This document shows positions 22,764-34,290 of a DNA stretch of 64,000 nt, piece by piece. Source of the DNA: Dryomyza anilis. Taxonomy: Eukaryota; Arthropoda; Insecta; Diptera; Dryomyzidae. The position numbers and the translations under genes are program-made. The DNA is taken from NCBI GenBank assembly GCA_951804985.1, contig OX638131.1, positions 38,781,544 through 38,845,543 of the forward strand, written 5' to 3'. Positions within the stretch are counted from its first letter, which is position 1. Each line of letters begins with the position of its first letter. The notes below the pieces were generated by a model. It ran no database searches. It worked only from the letters and a program-made list of their open reading frames with translations, and had not been told where the DNA came from.

Positions 22764-23149
22764 TATACGGTACGTTTTTCAATGTACTGAACTGAGTCCA
22801 CTCCGTTTTATTACAAAAATACGGACCATATACGGCACTGAAACGTTACGTAGACTACGGAGGTCACTCCGTACAATTTTAAAAATACGGTCCGTTAACG
22901 GTCCGTAGATACTGTATGAAAAACGGTTTCGAACACCGTTTTCGATGTCACGTTTTATCCGTTCACTGTACCGTATACGTCTCGGTAATACGGTACGTTT
23001 ACGGAATCTGATACCGTATATGCTGTACCGCTAACGGTACGTATACGTTACGTTTTGTTTCTTGGGAAGTTTACAATTATTTACAATATAATTTTATTAT
23101 TAAACAAATGTAATTTTATTTAAAATGTAGTTTTACTATTAATAAAATT

Positions 23150-24060
23150 ACTGCTCTAGCAATCATACACCTAAAATAATGTCTAGGACCTGTTACGAAA
23201 TTTTTAATTTCGTAAAATACACGAATAATTCGTAGAATTAACACAATTTTTGTAATTTCTATTTTTTCCAAATTTTTTGTTTGCGAACGATTCGCATATA
23301 TTTGAAATTATTATTCGTAAAATTAAAACAACAACAAAAATACGATTATTTCGTTTAAATGACGAGACTTTCGTTATATTATTTTCGATTACAATTTTTT
23401 TTTCTGAAAGCATAACATATATTACGCATGTGCTTTACATATTACAAATAAATTACTAAAATTTCGAAAGTTTTGAGGATATATGTAGAATTATACGAAT
23501 CATTCCTGTTTATTTACGAATAATTAGAAAACCGTTGCGTCAAATAACAACATGGAGCTGCTTTGATATCGCGATCGCAAGCAGATAATTATAAACTACG
23601 AACAGTTTTGAAATGTGTTCTGTGTGATTTCTGTTTGTGTCAAAAGTATCAAATCAGTGCATAATATTTTATATTTTATGAATGAATTGTCATTGTCATC
23701 GTCAGTTTTTATTTAAACAAAGTTTTAGTATATATTACGAAAGATTCGTAAAATGTTTCATGTGTTTTATAAAATGTACGAATGCTATCGTAAAAGAAAA
23801 AACGATGACTTTCGTAAAATGTACGTATATATTCGTAAAAAGGTAAATAAATATACAATAAATTACGAATCTTTCGTATTATGCTTTGCAAATAAAATCT
23901 TTCGTAAATAAAATCTACGAATAGTTTCATAAAATAAACAATTAATATTCGTAATTTTATCACAAATTTACGAAAGTTATTTCGTGTTTTTACGAAATAT
24001 ATTGTGGATAAATTACACGAAACTATTTCGTGTATTTTAAGCATATTATTTTTGAGTGTT
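23150..24060. repeat. TTTCGTAAA/TTACGAA palindrome-rich repeat
   Basis: The block contains several dozen diverged TTCGTAA, TACGAAA and CACGAAA motifs in both orientations, with CACGAAACTATTTCGTG near its right edge (about 24015-24031). Short opposing ORFs are by-products. It resembles the other motif-filled MITE-like blocks, but clean terminal repeats were not found. Confidence 0.4.
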
Positions 24061-24169
24061 ATGAACATTTTCTCTACAATAGCATTTTAGATTTTTTTTT
24101 CTTCACGCTGCATAAAAAGGATTCTCCCAAACATAATTTTGCACGCATTACATTCTTGGAGCTTTATGT

Positions 24170-25790
24170 AAACGAAAGTATTAAGTATTATTGCATTGCC
24201 AAACATTATTGTAATAACAGACAAACATATTTTTGTTTTCGTTCAAACATATTTATGTTCAGAATGAATAATTTTCGGCGTGCCTGCAAACATATATATG
24301 TTTGAATGTGAAAAACATTTTATTTACATGTAAACATATTTAAGTTTACATTTAATTTTAATGTAAAATAAGTTAACTTAGTGCTTGTTTATACAATATT
24401 AATTGTTTCCCTTTTTTTAAATAACATTTTTTTAAATTTATATTATATAATTATAAACCTAAACTTTTATTTTTTTTTTATTACACATCTTTTATTTAAA
24501 CTTAATAATTTTATTTCCATCTATTGTTCCTATTTTGAGTTCAGTGAATTATGGATGAATTGGATATTACATAAACATCCACTAACTGGTATTAATAGAA
24601 ATTGGCGGTTCTTAAACAAATTCTTCCACCAAAAAGAACTTTTGAACTATATGAAAAGTATTAATGTGAGTGTTACTGAGTGCTAAAAGTATGCAGCGTT
24701 GTTATTAAACTCTACCAAACATACATATAATCAGAATAATGATATTATTTTTAAATTCGTTGTCACCCAGTAACAATCACGAATAACAAAATACATATAA
24801 TTCAAGGAACGTTTTATTGACGTTGGTTGTGTTAAATAGCGGAAATAACAAACAAACATATATTAATATCTGTTGATATCTGATGATACTAATATCTGAT
24901 GAAAAATATATATTTCTACCGAAACATTAATATATTAAATTAATGTAAATCCGCGATTAAAGCAATTCATGTTTAAATATCGTATAATAATAATATTTCA
25001 ATCTGAACAAAATAATTATACAATTCAATTCAATAGATTTTACTCCTAATATTTATATGGTAATTTCGAAGTAAGATATAACTACATTCAAACATATTCA
25101 AACAAATCTTTTCTCTCCGCGTTGCTGCCAAAGTAGACATTTTTCGGAAATTAATTATGATCAAGTTATGATTATGTCTACCATAATAGTGAAATAATGA
25201 TTAATAGATTATTTGGATACCAAACATGTGAAAATATACACTGAATGAAAATATACATGGTTTGAATATGTTTTATAGATATTAGGAGTTAAGTGTAATT
25301 TAAATTTAATCGAAAATGAATTTATTTTTGTTCAGATTGTAATAACATATTATGATGTGTAAACATTATTATGTTGTTCAGCAGAATCGGTCAGTTTTAT
25401 CATAAATGATGTTTCCAAACAAATCAAACATGTTATTTTAATTTAAATAAAGTAATGCTCGTCAGTTTACTTGATTAAAATTATGTTTTAAAACAAGCCA
25501 AAAATGAATTTAAGTTGTGCTGGTTTTTTTGCCAACGTCTGTTTTGCCGTCGTTTAATGTATGTATTGTGACTTTTTTTTCAAACATAACGATGTTTCAA
25601 AACATGCAGAGTATAAAATTGAAATTAAATAAAATAAAGGTATACGAATTTAATACGTTGATCGGCATTTTCTGTCTACGTGTCTTTTGTTGTTCGTTGA
25701 GAGAAAGTGTTCTTAACCACAAAATAATCAATGGTTTTTAAAAATAAACCAACATATTTTTGTTACAACAGCCTCCGCAAACTCCGCAAA
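24170..25790. repeat. Region rich in AAACATATWTATGTTT palindromes
   Basis: AACATATTTATGTT, AACATATATATGTTT, AACATATTTAAGTTT and diverged AACATAT motifs recur from about 24180 to 24350 and more thinly to about 25760. There is no protein-coding signal. Confidence 0.35.
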
Positions 25791-25796
25791 ATACAT

Positions 25797-25960
25797 TTAT
25801 TTAATGAAAACATTTGCTATTCTTCATTAAATCAGCAATTTTGTTTGCTACTATGAATTTTTGTACTTCAATGCAGCAAATTAATTAGTCGGCGCAGTTT
25901 CAGCAATTAAAACTGCGCCGACTTTCCTTTATAATGAATAATAGCAAAGGTTTTCATTAA
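25797..25960. mobile_element. Small foldback MITE with perfect inner hairpin
   Basis: Outer arms AATGAAAACATTTGCTATTC and TAATAGCAAAGGTTTTCATT pair. The inner stem AGTCGGCGCAGTTT (25887-25900) pairs perfectly with AAACTGCGCCGACT (25910-25923) across a 9-base loop. The whole unit can fold on itself. No ORF. Confidence 0.55.
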
Positions 25961-26341
25961 ATTAGCTAATTTAATTGCTGTATTGATTAATGATTTTTTT
26001 TTTTGTGTGGATCGTCTCGTTGATGCGGTCGGTCACTTGTACTTGGAGAACGTTCGCGGTGTTAAACCTATTAAATATTTAGATTCAACAAATTTAATAT
26101 TTGTATATGTGCATGTATAAAGAATTTTAATAAAACAAGAAAAAATATTTAATTTTTATTTTTTATTTCAGGAATTATTTCCAAAAATATTTAGATTTTT
26201 GGTTTGAATAATTTCAAAACAGTATGCTATTATAACTAAAACAACTAATATGTTACTCTGTAAATATATTTATAATCAGACCGTTACAAACAAGTATGAT
26301 TTTGAATATATTAATATTCCGAATAATTATATTCATATTTT

Positions 26342-26494
26342 TAATAGGCAATGTTTTATTTTCGTAGCTTTGTCGTTGACTGCGTCTTATAGGAAAACAA
26401 TATGAGTTTTTTGAGCTTGACAGTCACTGGAATCGAACCCGGGACATATCGTAGTCCAACAGACTAACGAATTGAGCAATCGACGCTACATCAT
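26342..26494 (-). mobile_element. tRNA-derived SINE, family 2 (different head, shared body)
   Basis: On the minus strand it reads TAGCGTCGATTGCTCAATTC (A-box region) and GGGTTCGATTCCAGTG, a perfect B box. The body contains the complement of AATAGGCAATGTTTTATTTTC. That body segment matches family 1 (ATAGGCAATGTTTTACTCTC) although the tRNA head differs. Confidence 0.65.
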
Positions 26495-27492
26495 ATCGTC
26501 ACTGTCATACCAAAGGGGCGAATGTGAATTTTTAAAAATATTGGAAAATCAAATTTTAAAGTTAAAGTACTTTAAAATTAGTAACATTTTTTTTTCAATT
26601 ACTTTGTAGTGTTGGTCTATTCATCAATGTTATAATGTATAGTTTTGGATATGCACAACTTACTGAATTAAAAATACCGATTTTGTTTGGCTATATCCTG
26701 ACCAAAACGCAAATATTTTTGTTTTTATGCTATAACTCTTTGTTTGCGCAAGATATGTAACGGAATTAATTGTTTGTTTTTGAAGCACATATCGATTAAC
26801 ATCATTATTTAAAAATAATTTGTCAAACATTAATTTGCCATTTGTTATTTGCAAGACAAATGTTTGGCAAAATATTTTTAAATGATGATGCCAATCGATA
26901 TGTGCTTTAAAAGCAAACAATTAATGTCTTTATACCACTTTTTTATATGGCACCAACCAATAGAAAGTTGTAGCAAAAAAAATAAATGAAAATATTTGAC
27001 AAATTGAAAATCTTTTCATGCCAAAAGGGCGAATCTGTTCGTTTTTTTGCTATAATTCTTTATTGGTGCTAGATAAATTAGTGGTGTAAAGGAATTAATT
27101 GTTTGTTTTTAAAGCACCTATCGATTGGCATCATTATTATTTCCAAATTTTTTTGTAAATAATAAAAATAAAAATAAATATTTTAAAATAATGACTATGA
27201 TTGATAGGTGCTTTAAAAACAAACAATTAATGCCTTTGTACCACTATTTTATCTTATATCAATCAAAAGTTATGGCAAAGAAAACGAAAAGATTCGCCCT
27301 TTTGGCATGACAACATTTTCAATTTTTCGAATTCGCCCTTTAGGTTTTGTCTTTTGTGACTAGAAATATCCAGAAAAATACACACGAATTTGGCACAGTA
27401 TACTTGAGGAAAAACTACATTAAAAAACGTAATTAAAACACTAATATCAAAAATTACGCATTCGTCGCCTTTGGAATGATAGTGACGATATA
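26494..27492. mobile_element. Foldback element with nested inverted repeats
   Basis: Outer ends TATCGTCACTGTCATACC (26493-) and the reverse complement of GGAATGATAGTGACGATA (27472-27489) pair. Two inner hairpins, 26757-26935 and 27080-27235, have arms containing TTAATTGTTTGTTTTTRAAG and its complement. Further inverted copies of CCAAAAGGGCGAATC lie at about 27021 and 27290. No transposase ORF. Confidence 0.6.
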
Positions 27493-27589
27493 TAATTTGA
27501 TTTGTTCAAAACGGAGAATATAGTTCAGTGGGTATACGTTTAATTTATATAAAAAAGAACATGTTTAATGTTAATTCGTCGGTATTTAT

Positions 27590-28520
27590 GCAAGTTCGTC
27601 ATATTATCAGCAGTTTGTGCCTGAAGTCAAGTGCCGCCCGTACAATAAATGAATGCCAGCCAATAACTCATTAATTATGTCATTAACAGGTGCATAAATC
27701 CGGGCAGCAGTAAGACCAACGACACAAAATCAATTCACATTTATGTTCGTTTGCCTGTCTGTCTGTCTGTGCGTAGTATCTACCGCTAAAAGGCTCCAAA
27801 AGGACACGCATAATTACGCATTAAATGTGTGACCGTTTGTTAAAAGTGGAATTAAATTAATTGCATTAATTGTGGGCGCACATGCATTGAAGAAAGATTA
27901 ATTGACAATTGATGCATACTACATAACGGCCGGAATTCAGTCGAATTAATGATAAATTATACAACATACATCAATTAAAAGGGGGTTATTTGAATAATAA
28001 AAAATCACAGAGAATTATCGTATAAATACAGGTAATAATTTAAACTATAAAAGCCTTATTTTAAGTTGTCGCAATATCTCTTTGTCGCAATATCTCTGTA
28101 ATTTTCCCATTCTAGAGGTCGTTGTACTGCGACTTACTTTATACGACCGACCTCGAGCCGCATATAACGCACATAAATTACGTATTTAAAACACTAGCAG
28201 CAACAAGAACAACAAAAAACAATGCATTTTATTATGCAAACTATTCTTTTAGCAACATTTTAATTTCGCATATTGTTAACAGTTGAAGGAACTCAACTCA
28301 CAGCCCACCGCACATAGGAGTAAAACACGGAGCCGTCCTTCTACCCGCCTAACGAAAGTAGGAGTCCTTTTGTAGTTGTTGCTGTTGATATGCTTATTGT
28401 TGTTGCAGTTCGCGCTGTCAAGCAGCATAAGGATTTAGCGTTGCACACGCAGTAAAGTGCAACTTCCGCCTTGAGACTCCTTCCCACCTCGTGCAGGATA
28501 CCTGCCAAAAACCTAGTGAG
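27590..28520. promoter_or_regulatory. Candidate conserved regulatory region, homeodomain-site cluster
   Basis: Between about 27660 and 27980 the sequence contains a dense series of TAAT/ATTA cores: CATTAATTATG, GCATTAATTG, GATTAATTGACAATTGATG, GAATTAATGA, CAATTAAAA. To 28520 it stays richer in GC than its surroundings, with no ORF and no repeat family seen elsewhere in the window. A cis-regulatory module is an inference from site density and composition. Confidence 0.3.
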
Positions 28521-28630
28521 TTATATACACTGAAAAGCAGTGATTTTTGTCTATTAGTGAAAAAATGATAATTTCAACTGATCCGGCAAGAATATCAATA
28601 ATGAATTAAATAATGAAAATGTATCCACTA

Positions 28631-28957
28631 TATAAAGGGTTTTTAACAGGGTCGCTACAGAAGTAGAGCGACAGGAACAGCAAACGACGCCATATTTCTT
28701 GCCGCTCTTTTGGCATTTCTCTTCAGTAAGGTTTGACATTTCATGATGGAAAGATATACGAATTCGAATTTCGGTAGTAAATTTTAATTGGCTCGTATAT
28801 CTTTCCATAATGAAATGGCAAACCTTACTGAAGAGAAATGTCAAAAGAGCGGCAAGAAATATGGCGTCGTTTGCTGTCCCTGTCGATCTGCTTTTGTAGC
28901 GTTCCTGTCGAAAAACCCTTGAAAAAACTTTTGTAGCGCTCTTATTGAAAAACCCTT
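28631..28957. mobile_element. Long-stem hairpin foldback MITE
   Basis: Arms of about 130 bp pair almost perfectly. The left arm 28631-28763 runs from ATATAAAGGGTTTTT through GCAAACGACGCCATATTTCT to GGAAAGATATACGA. The right arm 28793-28957 is its reverse complement and ends AAAAACCCTTTATAT, with about 30 extra bases. A loop of about 30 bases separates them. There is no transposase. A transcript would form long double-stranded RNA. Confidence 0.75.
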
Positions 28958-28968
28958 TATATGTATAA

Positions 28969-30269
28969 CAAGGATTGAAACCGTAACCAAATTCATTTTC
29001 AAAACCGAAACCGTTATACGAAAATCATAAATAAACCGATATCCAAAATCGATATAAACGGTTTCGGTTTAATACCGGTTTTTAAAAAAACACAAGAACA
29101 GACAAAAACCAAATATATTTTTTTATAGAATCTCTAAATTTACAAGACTTGTTTAAATGTCATTAAATGAAATCTGGGGGTTTCCAAAATAAAACTTTCT
29201 GTTGTTTCAAAAATATTCTCATGTTGTTTAAAAAAAAAGAAACAAAAATGTGCCGGAAAATCGATTTAAACACAAATAAAAACACAACTACAAGCACAAA
29301 ATAGACAAAGCTGTTTGTTTTATTTATTGACTACGCTTGTGTCTTTCGTCGTCCGTCGAATCACTTGTTTGGCGTAAAAAAAAATCGACAAAATGTGTTG
29401 TTTCTGTTGCTACGCTAGTGTCGTTTGTGATGCACTTAACTTTTATATTTTTATATTTTTATTAATTGTAAAATCGTGAAGATTTTCTTAATATGAGTTC
29501 TAAGTGCATTTAATGCACAATGATATCATTTAATTTATATCACAAAAACAGATATTTTCAATATATAAACATTTAACACTGTACCTAAATTTGACTGTTA
29601 TTGCTTTTAGTGTTTGTGTATTTTGTTTCGCATATATTCTGCTTCTGATTTGAAAGTGCAATAATACAAAATATGAACACTGCATCCAAGCTTGCGATCG
29701 ATTTTTTAGCAGGAAATTTTGTACAGCGAGATGCTTTTGTTGCCAGGTGGAGGCTGTACTAGTGTACAGACATGTAGTGTGTGTATCATGCGTCTGTTTG
29801 TTGTCATGCCATGTATACAGGGTATTTTTGTGAGTTTCAATATAAAAAGGAAACGGTCTGTAATATTTTTATTTATTTTAATTTTTGACAAATTCTTGAC
29901 TATGTTCAGTATTTAATTGTTTAATTTTGTGTTAACTGGACCGGAAATGGAATAAAATCTTTTATTATCCGACCAAAAACGCCCACAAAATATATTAACA
30001 AAAAAAGTCAATTTAGTTCAATTGTTTTTGAATTGTCTCGTCCGCATCACTAGATTTATAGTGTATTAGTGTAGTGTGTTTTTATTGCTACTTGTATTAG
30101 TATTTTTGTTTAAGACAATATGGACAAAAAATTAGTTTAATACAAATACAGAAATCGAAACCGTAACTTGGAACCGGTATACCGAAACCGTTTCGTTATA
30201 AAAACTTAAAACCAAAACCGTAACCGAAACCGAAATTGAATCCATTATTCGTTTAGGTTTCAATCCTTG
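28969..30269. mobile_element. hAT-like MITE of the CAAGGATTGAAACC family, copy 2
   Basis: The ends are CAAGGATTGAAACC and its inverse (30256-30269). The 8-bp flanks ATGTATAA (28961-28968) and ATGTATAT (30270-30277) match at 7 of 8 positions. Both ends are built of AAACCG/CGGTTT units as in 11487-11974. The interior holds a block of about 315 bp that is repeated outside the element at 30434-30748. Confidence 0.75.
29475..29788. repeat. Long direct repeat, copy inside the MITE
   Basis: It shares about 90% identity by eye with 30434-30748 over about 315 bp, including GTGCATTTAATGCACAATGA, TGAACACTGCATCCAAGCTT and GGAGGCTGTACTAGTGTACA. Small minus-strand ORFs (MIHTLHVCTLVQPP...) are conserved in both, but only because the DNA is. 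Confidence 0.75.
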
Positions 30270-30433
30270 ATGTATATTTACCTGAATATATCAAAGTGTC
30301 CGTAGATCAGTGGTTTATGGGTTGGAGCAAATTTGCGACGGCAATATCGAACAAAACATCATACACCGTCATTCGGAAATCGACCACACCATTTAAGAAA
30401 AAAATCCCATATTTTATTTAATAAAAATTAAAA

Positions 30434-30748
30434 TAGTAGATTTTCTTAATTTGAGTTTTAAGTGCATTTAATGCACAATGATATCATTTAATTTATAACA
30501 CAAAAACAGATATTTTTAATATATGAACATTTAACACTGTACCTAAATTTGACTGTTATTGCTTTTAGTGTTTTTGTATATTTTGTTTCGGATATATTCG
30601 GCTTCTGATTTGAAAGTGCAATAATACAAAATATGAACACTGCATCCAAGCTTGTGATCGATTTTTTGCCGGGAAATTTTGTACAGCGACAATTTTTTGT
30701 TGCCAGCTGGAGGCTGTACTAGTGTACACACATGTAGTGTGTGTATCA
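30434..30748. repeat. Long direct repeat, copy outside the MITE
   Basis: This is the second copy of the 29475-29788 block, starting about 165 bp after the MITE's right end. It is probably the remnant of a second element copy or of a partial duplication. No terminal repeat was found next to it. Confidence 0.7.
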
Positions 30749-31283
30749 AAACGCTATGTTGTATTTTAAAATCTTTCAGGAATATTCCATTTTAAATTAA
30801 CGAAAATAATAAGAAATTTAAACATCATCCTCTTTGAAATTGATAAAATTTTGTATGAGTGTTCTCTCATATTAAACAAAGAAATATGCAATATTTCAAA
30901 CCACTACCTTCTATGGTTCACGAAATATGGTCCTTGAAATATGAAAAAACAATAATTGGCTTTATCTTAAAAATTAGTTTATGTACATGCGGTTAAATTT
31001 ATGAGGTATCATTTGAAAGGTATATAGATGACCTTTCATGTGGCATATAACTTTATTTTTGTATACAAAGGTTAAAGGTCATTATCACATGATCTAAATT
31101 TTGAAATGATATTTCTCAAAAGCAATATTTTTAAAATGTTCAAAAAAATATACATATGTTTTTGCTGATTTCCTTGCAATTGAGTTAAACCACCTTTGTG
31201 AGTTTTTTCCAATTTTTTCACTTTTTAAGACGCCATATTTCCAAAAATATGACCAAAATTTATAAATTATCTTAGTTTAATAA

Positions 31284-31973
31284 CCCAGTAGGAAATGGAC
31301 TCATTGATGACAAGGTCATCAATGATGAATCGAGGATATTAGAAAATTTGTCATTGATGAATATGTCTACAACAATTTAATAAATGACATTTCATTAAAG
31401 ACGTCATACACCATATGTCATATATACATATATCAATGACATTGTGAAAATCTGTCATTGATGAAATGTTATTGATGACGTCATTGATGAAAATTAACAT
31501 TCACTTCACATGCCCCCAAAGATATGCAGCATTTACGTAGTGAAATACAATGTGAAATGCATACAACATATGTCTAGGGGCAGCATTTACGCGCAAAACT
31601 GAAAATTTGCGTTCGATGTCACCCTGCCATATAATTCATAGGCCCAAATTGAGGGACCAATTTTAATAAAAGCGGGATAGTAAGCAGATGATAGATGATG
31701 GCCATTCCAACCGAGAAAATAATGAAATGGAAATAAATAAAAAAAAATATTTTTTTCACAAAAGAAAAAAGTATATATGTATGACAATCATTTCTGACTT
31801 CATTGATGAATGACGTGCACGACATCGTTAATGCTACATCATGCAGGAATCAGTGGACATTTGTATGAAAATGTCATCAATGCTATGCAGGTCGAAAATA
31901 CGATCGGTCATCGATGTTTCTGACTAGACATAGGGTAATCATTGAGGAATCATTGATGACATTTCCTGCTGGG
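31284..31973. mobile_element. MITE-like element with CATCAATGATG motifs
   Basis: The inverted ends are CCCAGTAGGAAATG (left) and CCCAGCAGGAAATG (inverse of right). The interior is full of TCATTGATGA and CATCAATGATGA motifs in both orientations. It has no ORF. Target duplication is not evident. Confidence 0.65.
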
Positions 31974-32113
31974 AAGGTACAGCGTTTGTACCAAATTTAA
32001 ATTATTTCTATTTTTAAAATTTAAAATTACAATTTCAATATACCATACCATTTCAACACAATCTTCTGTGTTGTCATATTTCAATAAAAAATATTTTAAA
32101 ACATCACAACTTA

Positions 32114-32279
32114 TGCCCGTAACTTCAACGAGTAGATATCTTTTGGTGCTTAGTTATCTATCGTGTAAGCAAAATTTCGTAACTTCAACGCATAGTTAAG
32201 GAGTAAAAACACCGGATAGGTAAGAGATATCTGTTCGGTACGAACACCAATAGATATCTACTCGTTGAAGTTACGGGCA
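32114..32279. mobile_element. Harbinger-like MITE, 166 bp
   Basis: Inverted ends TGCCCGTAACTTCAACGAGT continue to about 34 bp (through AGATATC), and the direct flanks are TTA (32111-32113 and 32280-32282). A 3-bp TWA duplication is typical of the PIF/Harbinger superfamily. Non-coding. Confidence 0.75.
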
Positions 32280-32282
32280 TTA

Positions 32283-33440
32283 ATTGCAATACTCAACAAA
32301 ACGAGAAAATGTTTGCCATGTACTTCCCATATATCATTTATATATAATTCGCGGTAGCTGATTTTGACTGCATACTCATTTTTTTTCTATTACGTATCGG
32401 TTTTTAGGAAAATTGCTCTCGATATTTTAGTTCCTTTTCAACCACTTTTTAGAATTAAAAAAATACAGTCCCTTCACACAAATAGATTTCCAAAAAACTG
32501 TAAACGCAATTGTCAAGACTTTTTACAATATACCCTCAAATATTATTATTCCGATATGTTTTTTAAGATATTTGAATCTAAACTCGAAATATATCGATTT
32601 TAGTAGATTATTTTTGGACGATTTTTAGCATTTTGGATCTAATAATAAATAAGAAAGTGATTTATGATTATGTAGTACATAGTTCAAGCTAACGATAAAA
32701 ATTAAAAACTTTTTTTAGTTGTTCTCATTTTTAAAATATACCCTATAACAATTTTCCGTCAAAAACTGTTAATATTTAAAATACTTGTATATTATACATA
32801 AAAATTACTAAAAAATAGTCGTTTTATAATTTAGTCGTTTTATAATTTATGTATATTATACATAAAAATTACAAAAAAATAGTCGTTTTTACCCAAAATT
32901 TTCTTAAAAACGCTACGAAATAGGAAAAACTAAGTATGCAATAAGAAAAAGGATTCTTTAAATATTAATAATGATATTTTCAGACGGGCATTAGTATTTT
33001 TTTTTTGAAAATTGATTATATAAATGGGTATCAAAATTAAGTTCTTAGGGCTTATTTTAAAAAATTGAAAAATTACTAATTTTGATAAATAGTTTTGATT
33101 AGGCTCTAGATAACCATAAATCATTTCATTTGTTATGTTATGTTATCCTAAATGATAAAAAATCTAAAACTTCAAAAATTTCCGAGTTTAGATCCCATTA
33201 TCTTAGAAACTAATTGGAATATTAGCATTGTTTAATATATTAAAATTAGCATAGCCAATTAAAAAAAAAATTGCGTTTAAGTTTTCCCATTTTCCGATTT
33301 GGTAACGATTTTATGATAATACGGAGTTACTGATCTGGAATCTGTAGTCCATTTTGCTCCATCGTCGTCTGTTTAAAAGGTGGATAGGTGTCGCTTTATT
33401 GTCTGATGACAGCATTAATGATGGGGAACATTTTTGCCAA
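32283..33440. other. Intergenic, nothing recognised
   Basis: Strongly AT-rich sequence. A short local duplication lies at about 32810-32890 (TATTATACATAAAAATTAC and TAGTCGTTTT repeated). Small ORFs have no coding-like composition. Confidence 0.5.
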
Positions 33441-33459
33441 AGAGAGTTTAATAGTTTTT

Positions 33460-33670
33460 TCAAGGGTTCACGTGGTATATCAAAATTTGTAATTGGTTGG
33501 GTTAAAATGCATAAAATTCCGGTTAAAAAAAAACATTAAGACGACGGTTTCAAAAATAAAAAGAAGCGCCTTCAGATAAATAACTACGCTGAAGTCATCA
33601 AACTTGTATCTTTTGAAATTAAAATATTTTTTTTATTAAAATTCAATTCTTTTTTATTTTAACTTAATTT
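33460..33670 (+). repeat. Dispersed repeat pair, copy 1
   Basis: It shares ordered blocks with 59440-59620: TATATCAAAATTTGTAATTGG, GGGTTAAAAT, the GCGCCT block, AGATAAATAA and CTTGTATCTTTTGAAAT/CCTGTATCTATTGAAAT followed by AAAATATTTTTT. Family unknown. Confidence 0.5.
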
Positions 33671-33714
33671 AAATACTTTTTATTTATACAAAGATACATT
33701 TTAATTTTTTTTCA

Positions 33715-34290
33715 CTGTACAGTATACAATGTACACACAGAAACCATCATATACAACAGATGCAGCGCGCTGTAAACTTTTGCCAGCTTTTCTGTCATGC
33801 GATACGCTGCAGCGTCCTGCCCAAAATGCAACAGTGTGCGGCGGTGTGCGGCGCGCAAACTTTTGAATACAACCGCAACAACCGCCGCCTTCGATCCACT
33901 CCTCACCCGGTAAAGTGTTGAATGCTGCAGTGGGCCCAGTTGGCTGGGTCGCAGTTCATAAATCATAAAAGTTGCTGCCACGTCGCGTCACGTCGCACAC
34001 TGGTGCTGGTACGGTACCGCTTAAGTGCGGAGTTCGGAGTTAATGTTTGTTGGCTTCGCTTGGCGTTTGAGCTGCATTCGCTGGGGGTTTCGTTTTTGAC
34101 ACATTTGTTGGAGTTTTTGTTTTAGTTTTATTTTTTTTGTTATTTTGTTGGTTTTAGTTTGGAACATTTTTGTAGACACTTCCTTTAGCGCCATATTTAA
34201 TAAGGTAGCTTCTGTCAGTGAGTAGCGCAGCGCGGTAGTTCAAAACAGCTGAAACTTCACAAATACCTTAGACGCCGCAGCGTCTAGAGA
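33715..34290. promoter_or_regulatory. GC-richer non-coding island
   Basis: It stands out from the AT-rich surroundings, with CGCCGCACACTG, CAGCGTCCTGC and GCTGCCACGTCGCGTCACGT. ATTTATGAACTGCGACCC on the minus strand contains a TTTATGA-type site, as bound by Caudal/Abd-B-class homeodomains. The minus ORF (33981-33712) and a short plus ORF have no recognised domain. A promoter or enhancer is a guess. Confidence 0.25.

Larger units (their letters stand above)
21520..23065. mobile_element. ACGG/CCGT palindrome-rich MITE-like element with captured unique core
   Basis: The flanks 21520-21660 and 22430-23065 are saturated with CCGT, ACGG, GTATACG and TACGGTACG motifs able to pair with each other (GTACCGTATACGGTATACGG at 22441). 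Between them lies a coding-like block (21785-22020) and AT-rich filler. A SINE has inserted at 22463. Exact ends and target duplication were not resolved. Confidence 0.45.

Noticed and set aside
33712..33981. 89-codon minus ORF in the GC-richer island
   Set aside because: Not ATG-initiated at its first codon, no domain; the island has open frames on both strands, as expected from low stop density at higher GC.
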